A DNA stretch of 64,000 nt, taken from NCBI RefSeq assembly GCF_001748145.1, contig NZ_BCQA01000001.1, positions 6,350,501-6,414,500 on the forward strand, given 5' to 3'. The notes beneath the pieces are model-generated. The model ran no database searches, was not told the DNA's origin, and saw only the letters and a list, made by a program, of their open reading frames with translations. Both the position numbers and the translations under genes were made by a program. The stretch is from Bosea sp. BIWAKO-01 (GTDB lineage Bacteria; Pseudomonadota; Alphaproteobacteria; Rhizobiales; Beijerinckiaceae). Shown here piece by piece: positions 33,282-41,462 of this stretch; within the stretch, counting starts at the first letter, position 1, and every line of letters begins with the position of its first letter.

Positions 33282-34322
33282 TTACTCCTCAGGCTGCAAT
33301 GGATCGGACGGTGGTCTCCAGACACATCGAAAACCGACATGGCTGGTCGAGGTGTCGACCGGCTCGGCATGGCGCGCGGCCGGGCGATAGCGGCGGCAAT
33401 AATTGGGAGCGCAAAGGTGCGAGCCGCCCTTGATCACCTTGCGTGGAATCCTGATCTCCGGCAGCGCCGGATCATAGCTTGCGCCCTCCCGCCCGCCCCG
33501 CGGGTTCACCGGGATACAGCAGGCCTTCGCCGCGTCGGCCTCATGGCGGGCCGAATACCAATCCTCAGTCCATTCCCAGACATTGCCGATCATGTCGTGC
33601 AGGCCATAGCCGTTCGGCGGAAAGGCGGAGACCGGTGAGGTGCGCTCGAAACCGTCCTGGGCGCTGTTCTCGTGCGGGAAGTTGCCCTGCCAGGTGTTCG
33701 CCAGATGTTGGTTGCCGGGCGTGAGTTCCTCCCCCCAGGCATATTCGGCGCCGTCGAGCCCGCCGCGCGCTGCGAATTCCCATTCCGCCTCGCTCGGCAG
33801 GGCCTTGCCGGTCCAGCGCGCATAGGCTTGCGCATCGGCGAAGGTCACATGGACGACCGGATGGTTGTCGAGGGCGTTGATGTTGCTCCCGGGGCCGTAG
33901 GGGCGACGCCAGTTCGCGCCCTTCGTCAGGCTCCACCATTGGCTCCAGTCGCGCAGGTCGACCGGCCTCGCCGGCGGCGCAAAGACCAGCGACCCGGCAA
34001 AGAGCATATGCGGCAGCGTGCCGGGATAATCCTTCGGATCGGGTACGAGTTCGGCAAAGGTGACATGTCCCGTTGCCCTGACGAATTCCTTGAACTGCCG
34101 ATTGGTCACCGGTGTCCGGTCCATCCAGAAGCCGTCGACGGTGACGCGATGCGCCGGAGCCTCCTCGGGGTAGTGCCGGTCCGAGCCCATGCGAAAGGTG
34201 CCGCCGGGGATGGAGATCATGCCCGGTGGCGGTGCTGTTCCTGCATTGGGGGAAACATGCGGTTGATCGCGCGGGGCCGATGGCTGTCCGTCGGCGATTT
34301 CGAGATGTCGCATGGCAGGCAC
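33282..34322 (-). CDS. formylglycine-generating enzyme (FGE/SUMF1 family)
   Basis: This 346-aa protein is of the sulfatase-modifying-factor family, which oxidises a Cys in CxPxR motifs to formylglycine using copper and oxygen. The FGE fold is clear: ISIPGGTFRMGSDRHYPEEA near the N-terminus, TPVTNRQFKEFV, LPSEAEWEFAARGG, LHDMIGNVWEWTEDWY, and C-terminal STSHVGFRCVW. The two active-site cysteines, Cys304 and Cys309 in GGSHLCAPNYCRRYRP, are kept, which separates true FGE from the many inactive relatives. The gene comes first in a two-gene operon with a CxPxR sulfatase, so its target is likely next door. Its promoter lies in an AT-rich island. Confidence 0.92.
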   Translation of the reverse strand: MPAMRHLEIADGQPSAPRDQPHVSPNAGTAPPPGMISIPGGTFRMGSDRHYPEEAPAHRVTVDGFWMDRTPVTNRQFKEFVRATGHVTFAELVPDPKDYPGTLPHMLFAGSLVFAPPARPVDLRDWSQWWSLTKGANWRRPYGPGSNINALDNHPVVHVTFADAQAYARWTGKALPSEAEWEFAARGGLDGAEYAWGEELTPGNQHLANTWQGNFPHENSAQDGFERTSPVSAFPPNGYGLHDMIGNVWEWTEDWYSARHEADAAKACCIPVNPRGGREGASYDPALPEIRIPRKVIKGGSHLCAPNYCRRYRPAARHAEPVDTSTSHVGFRCVWRPPSDPLQPEE

Positions 34323-34329
34323 TCTTTGG

Positions 34330-34530
34330 AGAATTGGAGCAATTCTGTTCTAGAGTCAGAGAATGACAACACGAGACAATCGCGACACTTACTTGAAGGT
34401 AATTTTTCGATATCGAATTAAACAACAGGAGAATGACAGGGAAACGACAACACAACCCACAAATGTAATCAATAACAGTAATTCAATATTATTAATTCCA
34501 ATTAAAAATGGGAATAATTACTGTAGCTCA
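34330..34530. promoter_or_regulatory. AT-rich island upstream of the FGE-sulfatase operon
   Basis: This roughly 200-bp region is strikingly A/T-rich compared with its surroundings. It contains the perfect 12-bp palindrome TTCGATATCGAA (34406-34417) and a wide dyad of ACAGTAATT (34475-34483) with AATTACTGT (34516-34524). It should contain the FGE promoter and possible operators. AT-rich islands of this type are also targets of Ros/MucR-family silencers in alphaproteobacteria, which is only a suggestion here. Confidence 0.55.
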
Positions 34531-34702
34531 CCTCATGCTAGAGCTATTTATCGAGGGTGTCTACTGTGTACGAATGAACTCCGATCACGTCTCCTTGCTC
34601 ATGGCCCGGAGCCGGTTCGCAAGCCACTTGGTCAAGGCGGCCAAGCCGGTCATTGAACCTGGCCGGATGCTCTGGCGGCCGGTCTCGCGACAAGGGCGCG
34701 GC

Positions 34703-34893
34703 AACTGGGTCAAGACGATCCCCGGCCGGGGCTGGTTCGCCTATTTCCGCTGGTACGGTCCGACCGAGAATGTCTTCAGCAAGACCTGGACATTGCCGGA
34801 TATCGAACGGCGCGGCTCACTGTCGGCCCCGGTCTTCAACGGAATGCGGATGGCGCCGCGGACATCTATTTCGGCCCACAGGCGCCGGCTGGA
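34703..34893 (+). pseudogene. remnants of a DUF1214 protein gene
   Basis: Two pieces of the DUF1214 family are seen in different frames. The first reads NWVKTIPGRGWFAYFRWYGP and ends KTWTLPDIE (34703-34807), matching the family C-terminus. The second reads NADGAADIYFGPQAPAG (34843-34893), a motif that normally comes just before the first. They are therefore in the wrong order and phase, so this is a rearranged or doubly remnant pseudogene. Intact DUF1214 proteins are exported and about 350 aa or more. The rest of the gene is not found. Confidence 0.65.
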
Positions 34894-35054
34894 GCTGGAT
34901 GCAGGATCCATTCGACGTGGGGCGCCCACGATAAAACAGCCAACGCAGCCGATATAGTCTCAACCTCACTTCCATGGGCGACGCGAACCGGAGAATCCTT
35001 CAATGATGGCTGAACCGGCAGGCGCTGCCACGCCATTCTTGTGGGAATTCCGAG

Positions 35055-36005
35055 ATGGGTTTGCTGATAGACGGTGCCTGGCACGACCAATGGTACGACA
35101 CCTCGTCAACCGGCGGCCGTTTTATCCGGAAGGACAGCGCATTTCGCAGCTGGGTGACACCTGACGGCTCGGCTGGCCCAAGCGGCATTGGTGGTTTTGC
35201 CGCGGAGCTTGATCGCTATCACCTCTACGTAAGCCTGGCCTGTCCTTGGGCACACCGGACCCTGATCATGCGCGCCCTGAAGGGATTGGAAGCGCTTGTT
35301 CCGATCTCGGTCGTGCACTGGCTGATGCTCGAAAGCGGCTGGACCTTCCAGGCAGGCCCCGGGGTCGTTCCAGACGCGGTCAATCACGCGCAGTATCTGC
35401 ATCAGGTCTACACTGCTGCCGATCCCCACTATACCGGCCGGGTCACGGTTCCTATCCTGTGGGACAAGAAGACCGGCACCATCGTCAACAATGAATCTTC
35501 CGAGATCATTCGGATTCTGGGAACGGCGTTCGACCATCTCGGCGCAATATCCGGGGCCTACTATCCCGCGCCCCTGCACGAGGAGATCGATGCGATCAAT
35601 GCGCGGGTCTATGAAACCGTCAACAACGGTGTCTATCGCGCCGGGTTTGCGACCAGCCAGGAGGCCTATGAAGAGGCGATCGGGCCCTTGTTCGAAACAC
35701 TGGACCGGCTAGAGGATCGGCTGAAGGCACGGCGCTATCTGCTGGGAGACGACCTGACCGAGGCAGATATCCGCCTGTTCACCACGCTCATTCGGTTCGA
35801 TCCGGTCTATGTCGGACACTTCAAGTGCAACCTCCGCCGCATCGTCGATTACCCGAACCTCTGGCGTTACACCCGTGACATCTACCACCTGCCCGGCGTT
35901 GCCGAGACGGTGAATATGCAGCACATCAAAGGCCACTATTACGAGAGCCATCGCACGATCAATCCGACCGGCATTGTCCCCCTTGGCCCAGAGATAAGCT
36001 ACTGA
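35055..36005 (+). CDS. glutathione transferase, glutathionyl-hydroquinone reductase type
   Basis: This 316-aa cytosolic protein is a Xi-class glutathione transferase, related to YqjG/PcpF, which uses glutathione to reduce glutathionylated hydroquinones. The active-site Cys is in YVSLACPWAHRTLIMRALKG, and the thioredoxin-like N-domain ends with TIVNNESSEIIRIL. The helical C-domain includes LEDRLKARRYLLGDDLTEAD and the terminal PHY-like HIKGHYYESHRTINPTGIVP, both characteristic. It sits alone downstream of a DUF1214 remnant. A detoxification role is likely; the native substrate is unknown. Confidence 0.92.
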   Translation: MGLLIDGAWHDQWYDTSSTGGRFIRKDSAFRSWVTPDGSAGPSGIGGFAAELDRYHLYVSLACPWAHRTLIMRALKGLEALVPISVVHWLMLESGWTFQAGPGVVPDAVNHAQYLHQVYTAADPHYTGRVTVPILWDKKTGTIVNNESSEIIRILGTAFDHLGAISGAYYPAPLHEEIDAINARVYETVNNGVYRAGFATSQEAYEEAIGPLFETLDRLEDRLKARRYLLGDDLTEADIRLFTTLIRFDPVYVGHFKCNLRRIVDYPNLWRYTRDIYHLPGVAETVNMQHIKGHYYESHRTINPTGIVPLGPEISY

Positions 36006-36105
36006 AAGAGCACGAAAAGCCCCCGGCAACCGCGCAAGCACCGGCCTACGCCGAGGCCCGCCTCTCAGCAGCAGCCTCGGCAGACAATCATCCACCGAGC
36101 GTCAT

Positions 36106-36162
36106 GTCCCGCCCCCTAAGGGGCAGAGAAGCGCGGCTCTCGTAACGGAATCGGGGCGGGAC
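36106..36162. terminator. inverted repeat between convergent genes
   Basis: GTCCCGCCCC (36106-36115) and GGGGCGGGAC (36153-36162) are perfect 10-bp complements in the 201-bp gap between the convergent GST and Gly/Tyr-rich genes. Its location suggests bidirectional termination. The loop is long (37 bases) and contains a smaller hairpin around CCCCTAAGGGG. Confidence 0.5.
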
Positions 36163-36206
36163 GCCCCGCGCGCCCGGACGAGCGCGCGGGAGAGGCAAAC
36201 GAGCGT

Positions 36207-36638
36207 TCAGCGATCGTCGCGGTAGTCGTAGGTCGGGGCGTAATAGCGCCTGCCATAGACCGGCGCGGCATAGACGGGCCCGCCATAGACCGGCGCCGCA
36301 TAGACCGGCGCGGCATAGTAGCCATTGTCGTAATAATAGGGGTCAGCGTAGGCGCGTCGGTTCGCAGCCACCGCTGCGGCTCCCAGAAGGCCGAGACCGA
36401 CGGCGCCCGCCACGACCGCGCCACGGTTCGGGCCATACCAGCCGCCACGGTAGCCACGATATCCGCCGTAATAGCCGCCGCGATAACGGTATTGCGTATA
36501 TTCCGCCGCTGCCTTGTCCAGCCGCGACGCGTCCACGGCCGGACGGGCTTGCCCAGCGAAGGCCGGCATGGCCGAGCCCGCCGTGACCACGCTTGCGGAC
36601 GCCAGGGCGACGATGGCGGTTTTCCTGAGAGACATCAT
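36207..36638 (-). CDS. secreted Gly/Tyr-rich protein, second member
   Basis: This 143-aa protein starts at one of two adjacent ATGs behind AGGAGA. A signal peptide (TAIVALASASVVTAGSAMPA, cleavage near AFA) is followed by a short charged helix (SRLDKAAAEYTQYRYRG), Gly/Tyr repeats (YYGGYRGYRGGWYGPNRG), a glycine/alanine hydrophobic helix (AVVAGAVGLGLLGAAAVAA), and repeated YAAPVY units. The architecture repeats that of the protein at 30551-31171 (signal, Gly/Tyr, hydrophobic helix, Tyr-rich tail), although sequence identity is low. Function unknown; a surface or envelope role is inferred. Confidence 0.72.
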   Translation of the reverse strand: MMSLRKTAIVALASASVVTAGSAMPAFAGQARPAVDASRLDKAAAEYTQYRYRGGYYGGYRGYRGGWYGPNRGAVVAGAVGLGLLGAAAVAANRRAYADPYYYDNGYYAAPVYAAPVYGGPVYAAPVYGRRYYAPTYDYRDDR

Positions 36639-37132
36639 GTTCGTATCTCCTGTTTTCGGGCTCTCCTCCTCCCGAAGCTGAGGGCAGGTTCGCGCCGGCC
36701 GCTTGAATGGCGGGTGAACCAATCGCGGCCGAACTGCGGCAGCTGCCGTGAACGGACGCAGGCGACGTTCCCAAAGGCAACGCCTCATCATCAACGACGG
36801 CCGCAAGCGGTTGTTCCGGATGCCGCCGCACCTCAGAGAGCGCAAGCCCGCTTGCCCGCTTCGCGCTGGCGGCAATGGCGGGCCGGGTCACGGTCGATCC
36901 TCACGCCATCGGCGGCCGGCCGCAGGCATCGCAGGGCTCGTCAGCCTCCGCTACGATCGTTCCGTCCGAGATCAGTTCCGGCGCAGGCCGACGGTATCGG
37001 CGACGACCTTGAGGGCGTCGGCCTGCGCGTGGATCAGCGCGCTGGTCTGCTTGCTGTCGCGGATAGTGAGCGTCGCGCCCTGCCTGGCCATGAGCCTTGA
37101 AGCGCTCGTTGGAGGCCGCCTATACCGTCTCC
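36639..37132. other. intergenic region between divergent genes
   Basis: In these 494 bp I see one possible short minus-strand gene (36972-37091) and otherwise nothing recognisable. The left end should hold the promoter of the Gly/Tyr-rich gene and the right end that of rpiB. Confidence 0.4.
36972..37091 (-). CDS. possible 39-aa protein
   Basis: A short frame reads MARQGATLTIRDSKQTSALI followed by HAQADALKVVADTVGLRRN. Its balanced composition and amphipathic helix (ALIHAQADALKVVADTV) look more natural than neighbouring frames, and AAGG lies a few bases before the ATG. No family is recognised. It might be a genuine small gene or the end of a decayed one. Confidence 0.25.
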   Translation of the reverse strand: MARQGATLTIRDSKQTSALIHAQADALKVVADTVGLRRN

Positions 37133-37582
37133 ATGACAGCCAGCAATCGCATCGTCCTCTCCAGCGACCACGCCGCCATTCCGCTCCGGCAGGCCATCGC
37201 CACCCATATCGCGGCGCATGGCTGGGTGGCGGTCGATATCGGACCGACGACGCCGGAGAGCACGCCCTATCCCAGGCATGGCGAAGCTGCGGCGCGGCTC
37301 GTCGCCTCCGGCGATTGCCGGTTCGGCATCATCCTGTGCGGCACCGGCCAGGGCATCATGATGGCGGCGAACAAGGTCAAGGGCATCCGTTGCGGCGTCT
37401 GCGCCGATACGTTCTCAGCCCGCATGATCCGCCAGCACAACGATGCCAACATGCTGTCGATCGGCGCGCGCGTGGTCGGCGACGGGCTGGCGCTCGATAT
37501 CGTCGATGCGTTCCTCGCCGCCCAGTTCGAAGGCGGCCGGCACGCGACGCGGGTGGAGATGATCGAGGCGCTGGAGGGGTAG
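37133..37582 (+). CDS. rpiB: ribose-5-phosphate isomerase B
   Basis: This 149-aa protein belongs to the RpiB/LacAB family, which interconverts ribose-5-phosphate and ribulose-5-phosphate or related sugar phosphates. The N-terminal phosphate-binding segment VLSSDHAAIPLR, the catalytic Cys in IILCGTGQGIMMAANK, and the segment SARMIRQHNDANMLSIGARV with the catalytic His are all visible. An in-frame ATG 36 bases upstream is less likely because family members begin close to the DHAA motif. Some RpiB homologues near polyol operons act on tetrose or allose phosphates; no such genes are present here. Confidence 0.92.
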   Translation: MTASNRIVLSSDHAAIPLRQAIATHIAAHGWVAVDIGPTTPESTPYPRHGEAAARLVASGDCRFGIILCGTGQGIMMAANKVKGIRCGVCADTFSARMIRQHNDANMLSIGARVVGDGLALDIVDAFLAAQFEGGRHATRVEMIEALEG

Positions 37583-37730
37583 CGCCCAGAGCCGACGCGG
37601 CCACCATCCCGAACAGGGCCTCGCCTGCCCTCGTCCGCGAAAACATTTCGCTGGCAAAGCGTCCAACTTGCTGTAAAGCGCGCGGCGCGACCCTCGATGC
37701 CTCCGGGGTTCAGCGGCCACGGAGCGAGCC

Positions 37731-38465
37731 ATGCGCATCGGCGTCATCGCGGACATACACGGCAATCTGCTGGCCCTCGAGGCGGTGCTGGACCAGCTTC
37801 AGCGCGCCGCACCCGATATCATCGTCAATCTCGGCGACTGCGCGTCCGGCCCGTTATGGCCGGCGGAAACGGTCGCGCGTCTCAAGGGTGCCGGGATGCT
37901 TCATGTCCGCGGCAACCATGACCGTGCCCTAGGCGCAGCCTCGCCCGACGGGCTCGGTCGCTCCGACCGCTTCGCCTGGGAGAGGCTCGACGCCGCCGAT
38001 CGCGCCTGGTTGTCGACGCTGCCGGCAGAACATTTCGCCGCCGGCGCGCACTGCGTCCATGCCTCGCCCGGCGACGATGAAGCCTATCTGATGGAAGCCG
38101 TCGCGGGTGGCCGCCTCCTTCCCGACACGGCCGCCGCCGTCGAGGCGCGGCTGGCCGGCACAACGGCGCCGCTCCTGCTTTGCGGACACAGCCACCTGCC
38201 GCGGGTCCTGCGGCTGTCCAATGGGATGGTCGTCGTCAACCCCGGCAGTGTCGGGAACCCCGCCTATGAGGACGAGACACCGCCCGCCCATATCAGCGAG
38301 AGCGGAAGCCCGCATGCCCGCTTCGCGCTGGTGACGATCGCGGACACGATCACGGTCGAACATCACGCCATCGCCTATGACTGGGAGGCAGCCTCGGCCC
38401 AGGCCCGGCGGAATGGGCGCGACGACTGGGCCCATGCCCTGTCGACGGGCAGCGTGCGCCCGTGA
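37731..38465 (+). CDS. calcineurin-like metallophosphoesterase (YfcE-like)
   Basis: This 244-aa cytosolic phosphoesterase shows all five motifs of the calcineurin-like family: GVIADIHGNLLAL, NLGDCASGP, VRGNHDRAL, CVHASPGDD, and LCGHSHLPRV, ending with VVVNPGSVGNP. It coordinates two metal ions and hydrolyses phosphomono- or diesters; the substrate cannot be predicted. Its final codons overlap the GTG start of the next gene (CCGTGAG), so the two are translationally coupled. A link with the EamA exporter is suggested by the overlap only. Confidence 0.88.
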   Translation: MRIGVIADIHGNLLALEAVLDQLQRAAPDIIVNLGDCASGPLWPAETVARLKGAGMLHVRGNHDRALGAASPDGLGRSDRFAWERLDAADRAWLSTLPAEHFAAGAHCVHASPGDDEAYLMEAVAGGRLLPDTAAAVEARLAGTTAPLLLCGHSHLPRVLRLSNGMVVVNPGSVGNPAYEDETPPAHISESGSPHARFALVTIADTITVEHHAIAYDWEAASAQARRNGRDDWAHALSTGSVRP

Positions 38466-39307
38466 GCCTCGCGATCTTCCTCACCGTGCTCGCAGCAGCG
38501 GCGATGCATGCGGGCTGGAACGCCTTCGTCAAGGTGAAGCTCGATCCGCTTCACGCCATGGCGATGATTTCGCTCGCATCCGCGGTTTTCGCCCTCCCCG
38601 CGCTCATCGTCACGGGCTGGCCGAGGCCCGAGGCCTGGCCCTGGCTCATCGCCTCGCTGATCCTGCACCTCGGCTATTATGTCGGCCTGTCCGGAGCCTA
38701 TCGTCGTGCCGATATGAGCCAGATCTATCCGATGGCGCGCGGCGGGGCGCCGCTCCTGACCGCGGCGGTCGCCATGACCGTCTTCGGCGAGCACCTCGCC
38801 CTGCCACAGCTCGCCGCCATCGGCCTGCTCGGCACCGGCATCATGCTGATCTCGATCCTCGGACGCCGGCGCGGCGCTGCCTTCGATCCCGGTGCGCTCG
38901 GATTTGCAGCGCTGACCGCCGTCATGATCAGCGGCTACACCCTGGTCGACGGGCTCGGCGCACGGGCCGCCGGGGACCCTCATGCCTATTCGGCGGCGCT
39001 CTTCGTGATCAATGGCACGCCGCTGATCGCGTATATCGCCTTGCGCGGTGGACGGGACGCGCTGACCGCGATGCGGCCGTTCTGGCTGCAGGGCGCGGCC
39101 GGCGGCATCATGTCGCTCGGCGCCTACTGGATCGCGATCTGGGCGATGACGGTCGCGCCGATTCCGCTCGTCGCGGCCGTGCGCGAGAGCTCCGTGCTGT
39201 TTGCCGCCGTGATCGCCTATGTCTGGCTGAAGGAGCCGCTGCAGGCCTCGCGCCTGATCGGCTGCGGCTTCATCGTCGCTGCACTCGCGCTGATGCGGCT
39301 CGCCTGA
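38462..39307 (+). CDS. EamA/DMT-family transporter
   Basis: This 281-aa membrane protein has about ten transmembrane segments in two EamA repeats (first: VLAAAAMHAGWNAFVKVKLD to LPQLAAIGLLGTGIMLISIL; second: ALTAVMISGYTLVDGLGARA to LQASRLIGCGFIVAALALM). The MHAGWN and ESSVLFAAVIAYVWLKEPL segments are family hallmarks. Such proteins export metabolites, such as amino acids or nucleosides, or take up nucleotide sugars. The GTG start shares four bases with the end of the phosphoesterase gene. It converges with the LysR gene with a 2-base gap. Confidence 0.88.
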   Translation: MSLAIFLTVLAAAAMHAGWNAFVKVKLDPLHAMAMISLASAVFALPALIVTGWPRPEAWPWLIASLILHLGYYVGLSGAYRRADMSQIYPMARGGAPLLTAAVAMTVFGEHLALPQLAAIGLLGTGIMLISILGRRRGAAFDPGALGFAALTAVMISGYTLVDGLGARAAGDPHAYSAALFVINGTPLIAYIALRGGRDALTAMRPFWLQGAAGGIMSLGAYWIAIWAMTVAPIPLVAAVRESSVLFAAVIAYVWLKEPLQASRLIGCGFIVAALALMRLA

Positions 39308-39309
39308 GC

Positions 39310-40203
39310 TCAGCGCGCGATCGCGACTTCGGCCTCGACGAGGCCCTGGACCGTCTCGAAGAAGCCGCGCACCAGCGGAATGCGCCGGCGCTCGGCCCGG
39401 CAGGCCGCATATTCGCCGACCGCGAAATCGGCGCCGGTGATCACCAGCCGCTTCAGCGCGGGATCGGGCCGAAACTCCGCCTCGAAGATCACCCCGATGC
39501 CGAAGCCGGCGGCGACGGCCTCGCGCACCGCCTCGCGCGACTGGACCTCGAGCAGGTTCGCCGGCTTGATTCCGGCCTCGGACAGGCGGGTCTCGAAGGT
39601 CTCGCGCGTGATCGAGCCGCGTTCCCTCAAGACGATGTCCTGGCCCGCGAAGGCCTCGATCGGGATGCTGTCATGCTGCGCCAGGCGGTGTTCGCTTGCG
39701 ATAAAGGCAACCAGTCGGTCCGCGCGCAGCTTCACCGTATGGAGGCGCGGATCCGAGCTCTGCCGCGCGGTGATCGCCACATCGGCGGCAAAATCCATGA
39801 GCTGGTCGACGACTTCGGAGGAATTTCCGATCGTCAGCGAGAATGTCAGGCCGGGATAGCTTTCGCGCATCCGGGCGAGCGCGGCCATGACATGGGTGGC
39901 GCTGTCGGCGGCGATGCGCAGATGGCCGCGCTGCAGCGTCCGGCTGCCGGCAAGCAGCGATTGCGCTTCGTCCTGGGCGGAAAACAGCCGGGCCGTGATG
40001 ACGAAGAGGCTCTGGCCCAGCGGGGTGAGTTTCGTCTTTCGGCCGACACGATCGAATAGGCGCACGCCATAGGCGTCCTCGAGCGAGCGGACCTGCGCCG
40101 AGAGCGTCGGCTGGCTGACATGGCGCGCCTTGGCCGCACCGGTGAAGCTCTCGGCCTCCGCCACCGCGTGGAACGCCGACAACCCGGAATAGCTGATTGC
40201 CAT
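39310..40203 (-). CDS. LysR-family regulator of the AEP operon
   Basis: This 297-aa regulator has an N-terminal winged helix (FHAVAEAESFTGAAKARHVS, then QPTLSAQVRSLEDAYGVRLF) and a periplasmic-binding-protein-like effector domain. It is divergent from phnW with a 105-bp gap, which contains a T-N11-A dyad typical of LysR sites. The start was set at MAISYSGL, since a longer frame (MRSIERIYG) would include the operator; AAAGGAT precedes it. In other bacteria, LysR-type regulators induce AEP catabolism in response to AEP itself, which makes expression independent of phosphate starvation. Confidence 0.88.
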   Translation of the reverse strand: MAISYSGLSAFHAVAEAESFTGAAKARHVSQPTLSAQVRSLEDAYGVRLFDRVGRKTKLTPLGQSLFVITARLFSAQDEAQSLLAGSRTLQRGHLRIAADSATHVMAALARMRESYPGLTFSLTIGNSSEVVDQLMDFAADVAITARQSSDPRLHTVKLRADRLVAFIASEHRLAQHDSIPIEAFAGQDIVLRERGSITRETFETRLSEAGIKPANLLEVQSREAVREAVAAGFGIGVIFEAEFRPDPALKRLVITGADFAVGEYAACRAERRRIPLVRGFFETVQGLVEAEVAIAR

Positions 40204-40204
40204 G

Positions 40205-40223
40205 CCATAGATCCTTTCTATGG
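40205..40223. promoter_or_regulatory. LysR-type operator (CCATAG-N7-CTATGG)
   Basis: CCATAG (40205-40210) and CTATGG (40218-40223) form a perfect 6-bp dyad with 7 bases between. It satisfies the T-N11-A rule for LysR-type sites. It lies just upstream of the LysR start codon and 86 bp from phnW, so it should serve both autoregulation and activation. Confidence 0.65.
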
Positions 40224-40308
40224 ATCGCATGGATAGGATGTATTGGAGCTATGTCAAATCTCGCCCTACCGTTTCGCCATCGGCTGCAACGACACAAGCG
40301 AGATCGAC

Positions 40309-41454
40309 ATGGCCCAAGCCCGCCGCCCCGCCGTTTCCGAGACCGGTGATCCCCTCCTCCTGACGCCCGGACCGCTGACGACCAGCAAGGCGATCAAGGA
40401 AGCCATGGTGCATGATTGGGGCTCCCGGGACGCCACCTTCGTCGGCATCAACAAGGCCGTGATGGACGAGCTGCCGAAGGTCATCCATGGCGAGGGCGGC
40501 TTCGTCACCGTGCCGATGCAGGGCTCGGGCACCTTCGCGGTCGAAGCCATGCTGACGAGCTTCGTGCCGCGCGGCGGCAAGGCGCTGATCCTGATCAACG
40601 GCGCCTATGGCCAGCGCGCCAAGCGCATCCTCGAGATCGCCGGTCGCGATGTCGTCATCCACGAGACGGCCGAGGACATGCCGCCCGACCTCGCCGAGGT
40701 CGACCGCATGCTCGTCGCCGATGCGGCGATCAGCCATGTCTTCGTCGTCCATTGCGAAACGACCAGCGGCATCCGCAACCCGATCGAGGCCGTGGCCGCG
40801 CTGGTCAAGCGCCATGGCAGGCGCCTGCTGATCGACTCGATGAGCGCCTTCGGGGCGCTGCCGCTCGACAGCCGCGAGGTCTATTTCGACGCGGTCGCCG
40901 CCTCTTCGAACAAGTGCATCCAGGGCGTGCCCGGCCTCGGCTTCGTCATCGCCCGCCGCAGCGCGCTCGCGGAGACGAAGGGCAATGCCACCACGCTGGT
41001 GCTCGATCTCCACGATCAGCACGCCGCCTTCGAGCGTACCGGGCAGTACCGCTTCACCCCGCCGATCCATGTCATCGTCGCCTTCCATGCGGCGCTGCAG
41101 GAATTCTGGACGGAAGGCGGCGTCGCCGGACGTGGCGAGCGCTATGCCGACAATGCGCGCATCCTGATCGAGGGCATGCAGGAACTCGGCTTCCGGACGC
41201 TGCTGCCGGCGCACCAACAGGCGCCGATCATCGTCACCTTCCACATGCCGCAGGACAAGAACTTCGTCTTCCAGCGCTTCTACGACACGCTGAAGGACGC
41301 CGGCTACGTGATCTATCCGGGCAAGCTGACCGTCGCCGACAGCTTCCGTATCGGCTGCATCGGCGCGCTTGGGGCGCAGGACATGAAGGCCTTCGTCGCC
41401 ACGGTCTCGGACGTGCTTGACGAGATGGGCGTCGGCCTGAAGTCGGCGGCGTGA
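40309..41454 (+). CDS. phnW: 2-aminoethylphosphonate:pyruvate aminotransferase
   Basis: PhnW transfers the amino group of 2-aminoethylphosphonate (AEP) to pyruvate, giving phosphonoacetaldehyde and alanine, with pyridoxal phosphate. This 381-aa class V aminotransferase shows LLLTPGPLTTS, the substrate-loop PMQGSGTFAVEAML, the PLP-interacting Asp176 in RLLIDSMSAFGALP, and the Schiff-base Lys202 in ASSNKCIQGVPG. The start at 40309 removes a non-conserved 22-residue extension. It is the first gene of phnW-phnA-phnY, 8 bp before phnA. Confidence 0.93.
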   Translation: MAQARRPAVSETGDPLLLTPGPLTTSKAIKEAMVHDWGSRDATFVGINKAVMDELPKVIHGEGGFVTVPMQGSGTFAVEAMLTSFVPRGGKALILINGAYGQRAKRILEIAGRDVVIHETAEDMPPDLAEVDRMLVADAAISHVFVVHCETTSGIRNPIEAVAALVKRHGRRLLIDSMSAFGALPLDSREVYFDAVAASSNKCIQGVPGLGFVIARRSALAETKGNATTLVLDLHDQHAAFERTGQYRFTPPIHVIVAFHAALQEFWTEGGVAGRGERYADNARILIEGMQELGFRTLLPAHQQAPIIVTFHMPQDKNFVFQRFYDTLKDAGYVIYPGKLTVADSFRIGCIGALGAQDMKAFVATVSDVLDEMGVGLKSAA

Positions 41455-41462
41455 AGGAGCAG

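Noticed and set aside
34363-34656. 97-codon frame through the AT-rich island, rich in Asn and Thr
   Set aside because: The composition simply reflects AT-rich DNA, and the second half is GC-rich mirror sequence; no start signal and no motif.
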